The notes below the pieces were generated by a model. The model was given only the letters and a program-made list of their open reading frames with translations. It ran no database searches and was not told where the DNA came from. From Planctomycetota bacterium (GTDB taxonomy: Bacteria; Planctomycetota; PUPC01; JACPCR01), in contig JACPCR010000097.1 of NCBI GenBank assembly GCA_016179685.1, positions 1-64,000 of the forward strand: a stretch of DNA of 64,000 nucleotides. The letters run 5' to 3'. This document shows, in pieces, positions 34,769 to 44,789 of the stretch. The position numbers were made by a program, and so were the translations under genes. The stretch's first letter is position 1, and each line of letters begins with the position of its first letter.

Positions 34769-37344
34769 CGTGTCCCCTTCCGGCCCTCGGCCCAGGCCTG
34801 GAGCAGTGCGGCGATGCTCGTGATGCTTTCCTTGCCCAGGGCGCCGGCGGCATGGTCGCAGGCCGCCACGACGACGCGGCGCAGGCGTGCGCGCTGGGCG
34901 GCCGACCAGGCCAGGACCGCCAGGAGAAGGCTTGCCATGAGGGGCGACAAGACCCGTCCCTGGACGGCCCAACCGGTCGCCAGGGCGGCGGCGGCCGCAA
35001 CGAGGAGAGCGGGTAGACGCGTGCGGATGGACGCCCGGACCAGCAGCACGCGGCTCACCACGACGCCGTCCCGCTCCACGTCATCGATGGCGGTGACCAA
35101 CTCCGCGCGGGCGAAGGGGAATGCGCGGACGCGCACGTCCCACTCTTCCCAGCCGACGGGTGCGTCCGGGGCGGCCCCGGCGTCTCGCAGGGCCCGCATC
35201 GCCAGACCGAGGAACGTGTCCCGTTCGATCAGATCGACGGGGTGGTAACGGGCGACGGCGGTAGCCGGGCCTGCGAGGTCGGGGACGGCCTTGCAGGCCT
35301 CCTGGGCGCGGCGCAGGAGGCGGCGGAGGCGGCCGGCGATCACCGCCGGGTGTCGGATCGTCCCGCTGACGCGGCCCCAGCCCCTGGCCAGAGGCTGAAG
35401 GGCATGGAGCAGGCCAACGACGGCGGCCAGTCGGAACGGCTCGGGGGGCATGGGCCTCCGGCGGGCCGCCTGAGTTGCTGCGGCCACGCAGCGGCCGGCG
35501 ATGAGTGCGAAGAGGAGAGCCGGAGCGATCAGCAGCCACGGGGCCGCCGCCCACGAGGCCAGGGCGAGAAGGGCTGCGGCTGCATAGGTCTCCGGCATGC
35601 TGGGTAGCTGCTCGAGGAGGGCCAGAGGCCGGTGGTAAAGGGTTTGAAAGCCGGAGGAAGCATAGGGTCCGTGATAGATGATGGGTCCCAGCCAAGGGAG
35701 GACGGGTGCGGACCGGCCCTCGATGACGCCGCGCCAGGTCATGTAACCCAGGGCGTTGAAACGGTGCGGGTGCTTCCGTTCGAGGCGTGTTTCGGCGTCG
35801 CCGTAGCCGCGCTGCTGGCGGAGGTAGCGGCCGACGCTGGGACGCCTTCGATGCCAGACGACGGCGGAGGGCGCGAAGCGAATCTTGAGGCCGTGGTCTC
35901 GAAGACGCCAGCACACGTCCACGTCGTCGCCCGCCGTGACGAAGAAGGGGTCGAAGCCGCCGAGGTCTCGAAGCGTCTGGGTCCTGAAGGCCATGTTGCA
36001 GCCGGGGATATGCTCGGCCTCGCGGTCATTCAAAAGCACGTGGTTCGGCCCCCCGGGCGCGGCCGCGACGCACTGCGCCACGAACGGGTCGTCTTCCGGC
36101 GGCAGGTTTGGCCCCCCGACGGCGGCGTCGTCGCCGTCGAGAAGCTCGGAGACCAGGTAGAGAAGCCAGTCGGGGTCCACCCGGCAGTCGTCATCGGTGT
36201 AAGCGATGATCTCGCCCGAGGCGTGTTCGAGGCCCGTGTTGCGTCCGGCGGAGAGCCCGCGATTCTCGGTGCTGATCAGCTTGACCCTCGGGAAGGACTG
36301 TGCAATCGCTTCCGTGTCGTCCGTGGAGCCGTCGTTGACGACCAGAATCTCGTGGTCCGGGTAATGCAGGCTCATGAGCGAATCCAGGGTCTCTCGGAGG
36401 GTGCGGCCGCCGTTGTAGGTCACGACGACCACCGATACCCGGGGCCATTTCACGCCCCGGAGCTGTTCCAGGCCGCCGGAATACAGCGTGCGGACCGCTT
36501 CGGCGGCGGGCTTGAAGGAGCGGTCCGAGGCCGTGATACCGAATTGCCAATCGGTCACGCGGTAACCGCGCTCCGACCATTCGTCCGTCCAGGAGAAGAC
36601 CATGATGCCGGCGAGGCCGGCCGTGAAGGCGTCGCGGACGGTCCATTCGAGCCACTCGGCCTGCACCTTTTCGGTCTTTCGGCGGGCATCGACGCCGACC
36701 TCGCTGAGGAAGAGGGGCTTGGGCCCGCAAAGGTTTTGCAGCCGGTACAGATAGGCCCGGTATTCCGGCTGCCGCTCGAGGTAAACGTTGTAGGCATGGA
36801 GGTCCAGGAAGTCGGTCGAGAGGTACTCCGTGGGGGGATGGTTGGCGTAGGTCACGAGCGCATCGGGATCGATGGCCTTCACCTCGTCGCAGAGGTCACG
36901 GACGAACCGTTCGACGCGTTTTCCGCCGTGCCAGCGTACGGTGAGTGGAGGCACCTCGTTGCCGACGCAGTACAGGAGGATAGCGGGGTGTCCGCGGCAG
37001 GTCCGGGCGAGCCCCCGCACGCTTTCGAGAGCCTTGGCCCGGCAATCGGGGTCGTCATAGATGCAGTTGCGGGCCAGATACCAGGCGGCCCCCGCCATGA
37101 CCTTCAGACCTTCCTCGGCGGCCAGGTCCAGAAGGTAGCCCGGGGGATCGATGTAGGTCCGCAGGGTATTGATCCCGCACCCGCACATGAGCTGGAAGTC
37201 GCGGCGGATGGCCGCACGCTCCGGGAACGGATGGCCTTCGGAGTTCTTCGGGAAGGGGCCGTAGGTCACCCCGCGGATGAAGAACTTCGCTGGCCCCACG
37301 TACAGGAATTTGCCCCTGACCCGGGGCCGGTCCGTGTTCGACAT
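34765..37344 (-). CDS. Fusion of GH2-like TIM barrel and GT2 glycosyltransferase, membrane bound
   Basis: In 859 residues the protein joins two enzyme folds. Residues 1-300 form a GH2-like catalytic barrel: YCVGNEVPP (acid/base Glu near 129) and LFLSEVGVDAR (nucleophile Glu near 214). Residues 302-560 form a GT2 domain: VSVVVVTYNGG, LVVNDGSTDDT, YTDDDCRVDPDW (DxD-type metal site) and GCNMAFRTQTL. Two pairs of hydrophobic helices follow (near 590-635 and 765-800). The hydrolase and transferase would work on one glycan. The gene begins seven bases after the giant exported protein gene and overlaps the ABC ATPase. Confidence 0.88.
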   Translation of the reverse strand: MSNTDRPRVRGKFLYVGPAKFFIRGVTYGPFPKNSEGHPFPERAAIRRDFQLMCGCGINTLRTYIDPPGYLLDLAAEEGLKVMAGAAWYLARNCIYDDPDCRAKALESVRGLARTCRGHPAILLYCVGNEVPPLTVRWHGGKRVERFVRDLCDEVKAIDPDALVTYANHPPTEYLSTDFLDLHAYNVYLERQPEYRAYLYRLQNLCGPKPLFLSEVGVDARRKTEKVQAEWLEWTVRDAFTAGLAGIMVFSWTDEWSERGYRVTDWQFGITASDRSFKPAAEAVRTLYSGGLEQLRGVKWPRVSVVVVTYNGGRTLRETLDSLMSLHYPDHEILVVNDGSTDDTEAIAQSFPRVKLISTENRGLSAGRNTGLEHASGEIIAYTDDDCRVDPDWLLYLVSELLDGDDAAVGGPNLPPEDDPFVAQCVAAAPGGPNHVLLNDREAEHIPGCNMAFRTQTLRDLGGFDPFFVTAGDDVDVCWRLRDHGLKIRFAPSAVVWHRRRPSVGRYLRQQRGYGDAETRLERKHPHRFNALGYMTWRGVIEGRSAPVLPWLGPIIYHGPYASSGFQTLYHRPLALLEQLPSMPETYAAAALLALASWAAAPWLLIAPALLFALIAGRCVAAATQAARRRPMPPEPFRLAAVVGLLHALQPLARGWGRVSGTIRHPAVIAGRLRRLLRRAQEACKAVPDLAGPATAVARYHPVDLIERDTFLGLAMRALRDAGAAPDAPVGWEEWDVRVRAFPFARAELVTAIDDVERDGVVVSRVLLVRASIRTRLPALLVAAAAALATGWAVQGRVLSPLMASLLLAVLAWSAAQRARLRRVVVAACDHAAGALGKESITSIAALLQAWAEGRKGTR

Positions 37345-37350
37345 GACCGC

Positions 37351-40300
37351 TCATTCCGCCGGGTCGGGCGGACCGCCGTCGGCCGCGGCCCGGACGACGA
37401 TCGGGACGTGCCGGGTGTCGCCCCAGTTGCCTGCGCCGTCGCGGGCGCGGAGGTGGAAGAAATATTCGCCCGCAGTCACCTCGGGAAAGACCCGCGCCCG
37501 CTCCAGTCCGCCCGCCTCGTCCGGGACGGTGTCGGGGTCATCATCGAGCGCGCTGGCGAACGCGGTGATTCCCGTGGGATCGCTCGGGAGCGTCCAGGAA
37601 ACGGAGAGGTCGCCCGGCGTCAGGCCCTTCGAGATGGAGAAGTTGTCGACGTGGAGGCTGGCCCCGATCGGGTTCGTCCTCGTGCCGTAATCCGCCAGGA
37701 TGATCAGGACCAGCCGCTGCTCGCCCGCGTCCGGGCTTTCCTCCTGGAGCATGCGGCCCAGGTCGAACTCCGCGTGATGCCACTGGCCGTCCGCTGCGGC
37801 CCCCTCCACTCGTCCGATGTTCTTATGGATGTTGTCATCGTCGGTGAATGTGATGTCGAGCCAGGGGCTTTCGAGCCGTCGCTTCACCATGAAATCCAGC
37901 TTGAGGCCCGGCGAGGCCTTGTAGTCGAAGCTCACGATGGGAAACTCCAGCGCGTCGAAGCCGCGGGTATCCCTGTAGACCACGGTGCCGACGCTCCCGT
38001 TCTGCCACCGGTTGGTCATTTTCAGGCAAAATCGGCCGCCGACGGGGTCGCTCGTGGAGCGCTCGACGGCGACCTCGAGGTTTTCTTCACGCCGCCAGAA
38101 GGCCATGTAGGGCCGCCAAAGACCCTGCGAATTCTCGAAGTCGTCCAGAAGAAGCGGCGAGGGCGGGCGAAAGGTGACGAGCGGCGGCTGAGGTCCCGCC
38201 TTGTCCGCCTTATAGGTCATCACCCAGATCCAAGCCCTTTCGACGGAGTTGCCGGCATGGTCACAGGCCGCCAGCGCCACGTCGATCTTCTGAGCCTCCT
38301 GGAACTGGACCGCCTCGGGCTGCACGCGGGCGGAGTCCCAGGTGAGGAGGCCTTCGCTCGTGCTGTAGCAAACGGGCGGGTCGCTCAGGAGATACTTCGT
38401 ACCGGCCACCATGAGCGACGATTTTTCCAGGTCGATCCCGCTGTCGGGGTCCCTGAGAGGGATGGAAATGGTGCGGGAGGCCGCCTTTTCGCCGTCGGCA
38501 GGCGCCGGCGTGCCGCATTCCGGGGAAAAGTCATCCACAACCACGTCTTGCCGGTAGGTCTCGCTCCAATTCCCGGCGAGGTCCCGGGCGCGGCAGAGGA
38601 AGGCGTAGCGGCCCCGGCCGAGGCGCGAGAACGAGACCTTCTGTTCCTTGCCGGGTTTCCATGCAGGCGACTCGTTCGAGGGCCCGAAGGCGTATTCGAA
38701 GGACGTGGATCCCTGGATGTCGGTCGCGGTCCATTCCCAGCCGAGGGGGACGCGCGCCGTGCTCACCGCGGGCACGAGCTGGAATTCATCGATCTCGTAA
38801 GAGTCGCCCCGGGCATTGCCGCTGTATCCCGTCCCCCCGAAGCCCAGCGTCTGCACCTTCAAAGTGGAAAGCATGGACCGGGGCCCCGACAGCACTTCGA
38901 GAAGATTCACTTCCGCGTGATGCCACTGGCCGTCGGCCAGAACGTCCGGTACGACGCCGAGAGCGGTTTCCTGACCGTCGTTGTCCGTGAATACGATGTT
39001 CCGGTAGGCCTCCTGAATCTTCAGCAGGAGGTCCACGTGAATACCTGGTCCGATCCGGTAGTCGAAGGCGAGGATCGGATATTTCCCCGCGCTGAAGTCT
39101 TCTCGGACCGCGGTGACCTGGAAGGCGCCCCGGAGGCGGTTGAAGGCCTTCAAGGCGTAGCGGCCTCTCGACGGTTGACGCGTGTTCCTGGAGAGATAAA
39201 CCCCTGCGTCCTGGACGGCCCAATCGCCGAGACCGTCCTCGAAGGTGTCGTGGCGGAAACAGGGACTCGAGCCCCACACGGAAAGGACCGGCGGGTCGCG
39301 GTCCTGCCTCCAGTCCACTGTCCAGTTCCGCCAGGAGGGCTCGGCCAGGGCGTTGCCCAGGCTGTCCCGGCACGCCGTCACGCCGAGGCGGACCTTCGTC
39401 CCGGTCTGCGGTATCTCCGGAAGCGCGTCCAGTTGGAAAGTCAGGAGGCCCGAGAGAGGGTCGAAGACGAGGGCGTTCCGGCCCGGCCGCCAGGCCACAG
39501 GGGCCGAATCGCCCGCCTGCCACTGGACCTCGAGGGCTTCCACGTCAATCGCCGAGCCTTCGAGGTCGAGGATTCTAGCCTGGGCGCGGCTGCCGCCCCA
39601 GGACGCTCCCTCCGGCGGCGAAAGCCACTCGACCGCGGGTGCCCGGTTGTCCACCTCGATTCGGTAATGCGCCGTGGGCGACCATTCCTTGTCGTACTTG
39701 AGACCCTTGAGATGGAAATAATGAATCCCGCCTTCGAGATTTCTGAAAGTAGCCAGATTCTTCTCCACCTCCGGGGTGTCGTCCGGAATCGTCTCGGGAT
39801 TTCGGTCCAAGACGTAACTCACCTGCTTGATGCCGTTCGAGCCCCTGTCCCACCACGTGAATCTCGCCTTGTCCTCGCCCGGCCCGCCCAGGGCAAAATG
39901 ATCCAGATACAGCGTTGCCCCTGCCGGGTTGCCTCCAAAGCCCGCCACGAGGTAGTTCCCCTCTTCGTAACACCCCAGGATCATCTCCTCGACCCTCAAC
40001 GTTGGACTCCGGGGGAATAGGCCCGCCGCACCCGGCTTCAGATCGACCGAGGCATGATGCCACTGGCCGTCCGCCACCACGTTGGGGATCGTCGCGAGGG
40101 TCGGCACGTCGCCCATTTCGTCCGGGTTGCCCGTGAAGACCACGCCGTACCTCATGCCCTGGATCGTCAAGTAGAAATTCAGCTTGACGTCGGGCGTCAC
40201 CCGGTAGTCGAAGGAAAGGACAGAAAGCTTGCGAACGTCGAACGGCTCGGTGATGCACCGGGCCTCGAAGTGGCCGCCCCCATGGGGATTGACGAGGCGC

Positions 40301-43300
40301 AGGACGCGATCGCCGGAGCCGGGCGTGCGTTCGGCCAGGCTGAGCCGGGCAGCCTGGGGATGGTCCACCGCCTGCCAGCTCCCCAGGGTATGATTGAAAT
40401 CGCTGAATCGGATGGGGTGGGTGGGAGAATCGACGCCGGGCTGGGAGAGGAACTCGGCGATGGCGGCGGACCTGCGCAGCTCCTCGGCGGGCGGATTGGG
40501 CACGAGGGGATACTCCCATTCGCCGGCCTGGGTGTAGGAGAGCCTGGCCCGGGCGACCATCAGCCCGTTCGTCACCGTCCAGATGCACGCCCAGCCCTCG
40601 TTGAGAGGCTCAGGGTCCACGTATTCCAGCGCCAGTTCGTTGTCCACGAGATATTGGATTTTCGGACCCTTCTTCACCACCGTGAAGTGAAACCAGCGCC
40701 GGTGGAGGTTGTTGAGCCCCTCGGCCAGCGGATTGCTCTCGCGCCAGCTTGGCGGCAGGACGTCCCGCGTCTCGGCCACCGTCTTGCCCTTCCTCAAGAT
40801 GCGCGTGTAGGTGTTGCGCCAACCCCCGTAGATGAAGGCGTAGCCGCTGCCCAGGTTCTTCCCGTCCGCGCAGAGGCTGATGTTCATGTCCTCCGCGGTC
40901 TCGATGACGCCCGCACCATAGGCCGATCCCATCTTGGGCGCGGCATAGAAATCCAGCGTCACGTCCCCGCGGAACGATTGCTTGTGCCAGAGCGAGGCCA
41001 CGCTCGGACTCTCCCCACCCAGCCAGGACCATTGCGGCGAACACGACCAGCGGTTCACGATCCGCCAGTGGCCCGTCTCCGCACGCCATTCCACCGCCGA
41101 GCGGTCGAATACGTAGTTGTGCATGTTGTCCGAGTAGGCCTCGATCTGAGAGACGTCCAGGCCCTCACCCACGGACCATGCCCCGATGCGGGTGCCCGTG
41201 AGCGGATCGGCGTCCTGGGCCAGCAGGACGCCCTGTTCGTCCACCGACACCAGCACGAAATGACCCTCGCGCCGGATGCTCCCCGTTCGGGCCTCCCAGA
41301 GATTCTCGACGCGGCCCGAAGCCAGGCGCTTGCCCCGCCGGTACAGCATCACGTTCGCCGACTGCCCGCCAGCGGTCCAGTCGAAAACCGCCGTGTAGCC
41401 GCTGTCGCTCCTGTCGCCGTCCCCATAGAGCATCAGGCCGACGCGGTTGCCCTTCTTGTACACGTCCGCAAGCTGGTAGCCCACGCTCAGGTTTCCGTAA
41501 AAATCCTTCCGATTCCAGATCACCCGCCGCTCCCCCTCGGGATGGACCGTCCAATCGCTCATGAGACCCGCCCAGTTTTCCATGGTGTCCGCCCCGGCGA
41601 AAACCTTGTTGATCGCCAGGGTCGGCGGCTTCCGCAGGCCGAACGTGACCAGCACACGGCCGAAGGCTGCCCCGGAGGAGCCTGTCGCCCGCAGGCCGAT
41701 GCGGCCCTTCTGCAAGGCCGTCTCGACCCATTCCAGGACCGGCTTGCCTGCCACGCGGACGTCGATTCTCGCCTGGTAGGATTCGATCTCGAACGGCAGG
41801 GGCTCGGACCCGGCCGGGTGGGCCGCCTCCGCCTGGACCAGCTCGACGCGCTTGCCGTCCAGTTCCCTGATCAACCGAATCTCGACGCCGCCTCGGCCCC
41901 GCCGCGTCTCCAGCGCCAGATAGCGCTTCGGGTCAGCCATGTCGAACAGAATCTCGGCGCTCCCCTTCTCCGGGACGCGATGGAGAAGGGAGAGGGTGTA
42001 ACCCTTCCAGTCCGGGAGGCCGGCGACCAGCATGCCCTCGCCGGTCCCCGTGGGGGCCACGAGCGCCGCGCCGCCTTCTGACCTGACGGCCCAATCCCCG
42101 CGAACCTTTTCCCAGCGAGCCAGCGAGGAATCGTCGAACTCGTCCAGGAAGGTCGGGACGCTCTGAACGAGCACGTCGTCGAAGAAAGCGCCCTCGGGCC
42201 CCGAGGCATAGAAGCCGAACTGGCCGCTCTGCAGGTCTGAATCCTGCACCTGGAAAATTTCGTGGGTGTCGATCTTCACCAGAAGGTGGCCCCGGAACGC
42301 AGACAGGGTCAACAGATACCAGAAGCCGGGCTGAAGATGCGCGTTCTTCTCCGCCAGCACCGTGGTCGTTCCCTGCACGCACTTGAGGAAGCGCACGGAA
42401 GCTCCGGGTCCGGCCGGGCACATGAGAAGATAGTAGTTATCTTTATCCTGGTAATAGAGATAGACGCCGAAGCCCTGCTCGCTCAGAGCCTTCGCCGCCA
42501 CCTCCACCGAATAGTCGCGCCAGAATCGATAGCCCGAAAACGTCACCGCCTCGATGCTGTTCTGCTTCAGCTCCAAGACCTCCATGGGGTCCAGCCAGCG
42601 AACGCCCTCTTGATAACGCGACATCCGATCCAGAAATATCGTCGTCCCGCCCGTCAGGCTCTCCCAGAGAAATTCATCCCCCAGCAGGTCGCCCACAGCG
42701 TTCGCACCCGCGACGTTGGTTACCCGGACCTTGTTGATGACCCATACGTTCTCGATGAGCGGCTCGCCCGTCATGTCGTCGAGCATCGGGTTCAGAGCCA
42801 CAAACTCCATCCCCTCGCGGATGCCGTCCGCGGGATCGATCCGCAGCACCGCCTTGGGCACCTTCTGCGTCACCTCCGGCGTGTCCTTGGCGATCACGGT
42901 CGCCACCGTCGGCTTGCCCCGGCCATGGTAGCAGAAGGCGTTGGCGCTCAAACGCGGGTCCGCGCGCTTGTGGTCCGAGATCGAAGCAATCTTCCATTCC
43001 CCCTTCAAAGGCTCCCAGGACGCCCCTTGCGCATCCGACCGCATGAAATCGTCCGTGAAGTATATCTCCACGTCCTTCGGCTCCTGGCGGGGACGGACAG
43101 CCGTCACCTCCTGGGTGATCAGCGCCTGGCGGTCCAGGTCCTTCTCGCCGAAGGAACTTTCCTGCGGCACGCCCGTCGCCAGCTTCTTCTCGATCTCGTC
43201 CAGATGGCTGAATCCCTTGAAATCGTAGGCCGGGTCCGTCACCACCTCGAGCTGGTCAATCCGGACCACCAGGTCCACCGGGTCCGGCAGCTCCCAGTTG

Positions 43301-43839
43301 TGCAGGCACAAGCCCCGCAGCGACAGGGGCTGCGCCCAATCCTCCGGCACGGGTATCGTCACCTTCTGCCAGCGCGTCGAGGCCAGGGTGCCGCAGGGCA
43401 GCTTCTGACTCGTCCCCCTCCGGTCGAAAAATTGCAACTCGAGGTAGTGCCCGGTTCCCGCGCCCTTGAGCCAGAATCGAAACTCCTTCACCCGGCCCGT
43501 CAGCTTGAGCGGCTCGGCCGGAGCATAAATGTACCACTGGAACTGGCCCGCTTCGAAGTGCACGACCAGCTCGGCCGAATGTTCCCCGGCCGGGCGGGCA
43601 TCCTTCTCCGGGGCCGCCGCCGCGCCCGCGGACGCCTCCTTCAGCAGCCGGACCGATCCGTTCGCCGTGTTCCACGCATAAGGCCGCCATCCGCATCCGC
43701 CCTCGAAAGGCTCAAGAACCAGGGTCTGGAGCGAATCGACCGATTCCGGGCCTCTCCCGCGTTTTCCCTCTGCCTCCAGGCGGCCCACCCCAAAAAAAAT
43801 GCAGAGGACGGCGATCCTCAAGAAAATCCTTACGGGCAT
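37351..43839 (-). CDS. Giant exported protein with repeated beta-sandwich modules
   Basis: The 2162-residue protein starts with a signal peptide (MPVRIFLRIAVLCIFFGVGRLEA). The body is a chain of beta-sandwich modules: a CBM-like module (about 40-230), several LamG/DUF1080-like modules (about 265-1110, for example TFLDEFDDSSLARWEKVRGDW), and three related jelly-roll modules near 1140, 1530 and 1896, each with the phrase DGQWHHA and each followed by an Ig/Fn3-like domain (RARDLAGNWSET, RARDGAGNWGDT). No enzyme motif is seen. It probably binds or scaffolds glycans at the cell surface. It sits between the ABC permease and the GH2-GT2 fusion with gaps of 16 and 6 bases. Confidence 0.85.
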   Translation of the reverse strand: MPVRIFLRIAVLCIFFGVGRLEAEGKRGRGPESVDSLQTLVLEPFEGGCGWRPYAWNTANGSVRLLKEASAGAAAAPEKDARPAGEHSAELVVHFEAGQFQWYIYAPAEPLKLTGRVKEFRFWLKGAGTGHYLELQFFDRRGTSQKLPCGTLASTRWQKVTIPVPEDWAQPLSLRGLCLHNWELPDPVDLVVRIDQLEVVTDPAYDFKGFSHLDEIEKKLATGVPQESSFGEKDLDRQALITQEVTAVRPRQEPKDVEIYFTDDFMRSDAQGASWEPLKGEWKIASISDHKRADPRLSANAFCYHGRGKPTVATVIAKDTPEVTQKVPKAVLRIDPADGIREGMEFVALNPMLDDMTGEPLIENVWVINKVRVTNVAGANAVGDLLGDEFLWESLTGGTTIFLDRMSRYQEGVRWLDPMEVLELKQNSIEAVTFSGYRFWRDYSVEVAAKALSEQGFGVYLYYQDKDNYYLLMCPAGPGASVRFLKCVQGTTTVLAEKNAHLQPGFWYLLTLSAFRGHLLVKIDTHEIFQVQDSDLQSGQFGFYASGPEGAFFDDVLVQSVPTFLDEFDDSSLARWEKVRGDWAVRSEGGAALVAPTGTGEGMLVAGLPDWKGYTLSLLHRVPEKGSAEILFDMADPKRYLALETRRGRGGVEIRLIRELDGKRVELVQAEAAHPAGSEPLPFEIESYQARIDVRVAGKPVLEWVETALQKGRIGLRATGSSGAAFGRVLVTFGLRKPPTLAINKVFAGADTMENWAGLMSDWTVHPEGERRVIWNRKDFYGNLSVGYQLADVYKKGNRVGLMLYGDGDRSDSGYTAVFDWTAGGQSANVMLYRRGKRLASGRVENLWEARTGSIRREGHFVLVSVDEQGVLLAQDADPLTGTRIGAWSVGEGLDVSQIEAYSDNMHNYVFDRSAVEWRAETGHWRIVNRWSCSPQWSWLGGESPSVASLWHKQSFRGDVTLDFYAAPKMGSAYGAGVIETAEDMNISLCADGKNLGSGYAFIYGGWRNTYTRILRKGKTVAETRDVLPPSWRESNPLAEGLNNLHRRWFHFTVVKKGPKIQYLVDNELALEYVDPEPLNEGWACIWTVTNGLMVARARLSYTQAGEWEYPLVPNPPAEELRRSAAIAEFLSQPGVDSPTHPIRFSDFNHTLGSWQAVDHPQAARLSLAERTPGSGDRVLRLVNPHGGGHFEARCITEPFDVRKLSVLSFDYRVTPDVKLNFYLTIQGMRYGVVFTGNPDEMGDVPTLATIPNVVADGQWHHASVDLKPGAAGLFPRSPTLRVEEMILGCYEEGNYLVAGFGGNPAGATLYLDHFALGGPGEDKARFTWWDRGSNGIKQVSYVLDRNPETIPDDTPEVEKNLATFRNLEGGIHYFHLKGLKYDKEWSPTAHYRIEVDNRAPAVEWLSPPEGASWGGSRAQARILDLEGSAIDVEALEVQWQAGDSAPVAWRPGRNALVFDPLSGLLTFQLDALPEIPQTGTKVRLGVTACRDSLGNALAEPSWRNWTVDWRQDRDPPVLSVWGSSPCFRHDTFEDGLGDWAVQDAGVYLSRNTRQPSRGRYALKAFNRLRGAFQVTAVREDFSAGKYPILAFDYRIGPGIHVDLLLKIQEAYRNIVFTDNDGQETALGVVPDVLADGQWHHAEVNLLEVLSGPRSMLSTLKVQTLGFGGTGYSGNARGDSYEIDEFQLVPAVSTARVPLGWEWTATDIQGSTSFEYAFGPSNESPAWKPGKEQKVSFSRLGRGRYAFLCRARDLAGNWSETYRQDVVVDDFSPECGTPAPADGEKAASRTISIPLRDPDSGIDLEKSSLMVAGTKYLLSDPPVCYSTSEGLLTWDSARVQPEAVQFQEAQKIDVALAACDHAGNSVERAWIWVMTYKADKAGPQPPLVTFRPPSPLLLDDFENSQGLWRPYMAFWRREENLEVAVERSTSDPVGGRFCLKMTNRWQNGSVGTVVYRDTRGFDALEFPIVSFDYKASPGLKLDFMVKRRLESPWLDITFTDDDNIHKNIGRVEGAAADGQWHHAEFDLGRMLQEESPDAGEQRLVLIILADYGTRTNPIGASLHVDNFSISKGLTPGDLSVSWTLPSDPTGITAFASALDDDPDTVPDEAGGLERARVFPEVTAGEYFFHLRARDGAGNWGDTRHVPIVVRAAADGGPPDPAE

Positions 43840-43855
43840 GAGACGGCCTCGCAGG

Positions 43856-44671
43856 TTAAAAATGGCCTAAGACTCCCAGGCGCTTGGCCCGTGCAATCCC
43901 CAGACGCAAGGTAAGAAGACCCAAAACGAACAGACCTGAAGCGGCCACAGTCAAAATGAGCAAATCGGGGCCCAATTCGGACACGGACGCGCCACGGAGC
44001 GTGGAGAGGCGTACCAGCCGCAAGATATGCGTTTGCGGGAGAACCATCGAGATCTTTTGAAGAATCGCTGGCTGAAGCGCCGAAATGGGGAAAAGCACCC
44101 CGGAAAAAAGAAGCGACAGAGCGCTCAGGGACCAAGTGACCGGGTCCCATTTCTTGGTCAGGATTTGCACCCCGGCGCTGATCATCCCCAGCCCCCACAT
44201 CATGGCGAATCCGGCCAGAACGGACAACAGGCAGGACCAGGAGGAAAGATTCAATCTCAGGCCGAAGAAGGCGAAGCCCACCCCGAGATAAAACGAAACA
44301 TGGAGGGCGTTCCAGGCATAATGCTGGCAACAGCTCCCGATGACCACCGCCGGCAGCCGCACCGGCGTGAGGAGAAGGTATTCCAAATTCCAGGGATGGA
44401 TGGCTCGGCGCGGCGCCTCGAGGCTGAAGACGACGAACTGATTGACGGCCATCCCGACGACCAGGAAACCCAGGTAGTCCGTGCCGTACTCCTGCAAGAG
44501 AGTTTCGGACATGGCCTCACGGGCCGCGCGCCCCAAGAACCCGTAGGTCAGCGCACCCAGAAACATGTCCACCACCGTAAACGTCAGATGAAATCGGTAG
44601 CTGACGGCCTCGAAGAGGTCCCGCCGGAAAAATGCAAACGCCTGTCTACAAAAGAGAAGAAGGTTATTCAT
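43856..44671 (-). CDS. ABC-2 type transporter permease
   Basis: This 271-residue membrane protein has six helices with the ABC-2 layout: cytoplasmic N-terminus (FFRRDLFEAVSYRFHLTF), a long first loop, and VLFPISALQPAILQKISMVLPQTHILRLVR before the last helix. It is the first gene of a five-gene operon that ends with the GH clan A enzyme. The paired ATPase is three genes downstream. Starts at 44671 (GCAGGT just before) and 44689 are both possible. The nature of the exported substrate is inferred from the glycosyltransferase in the same operon. Confidence 0.92.
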   Translation of the reverse strand: MNNLLLFCRQAFAFFRRDLFEAVSYRFHLTFTVVDMFLGALTYGFLGRAAREAMSETLLQEYGTDYLGFLVVGMAVNQFVVFSLEAPRRAIHPWNLEYLLLTPVRLPAVVIGSCCQHYAWNALHVSFYLGVGFAFFGLRLNLSSWSCLLSVLAGFAMMWGLGMISAGVQILTKKWDPVTWSLSALSLLFSGVLFPISALQPAILQKISMVLPQTHILRLVRLSTLRGASVSELGPDLLILTVAASGLFVLGLLTLRLGIARAKRLGVLGHF

Positions 44672-44789
44672 ACCTGCAAGCGAGGGCATCAGTGCTCAGT
44701 CTTCAGTCCTCAGTCCTCAGTCTCCAGCCTCCCGGCGGGCTCCATTTCAAGCAGTCTCAGGGCGAAACATTTTCGCATCGCGCGGAGAT

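Noticed and set aside
35632..40020. A plus-strand open frame of 1462 codons opposite the giant exported protein and the GH2-GT2 gene
   Set aside because: It is antisense to genes with clear signal peptide, motifs and operon spacing. Its composition (rich in Gly, Arg, Val, with no recognisable domain) is that of a mirror frame in high-GC DNA.
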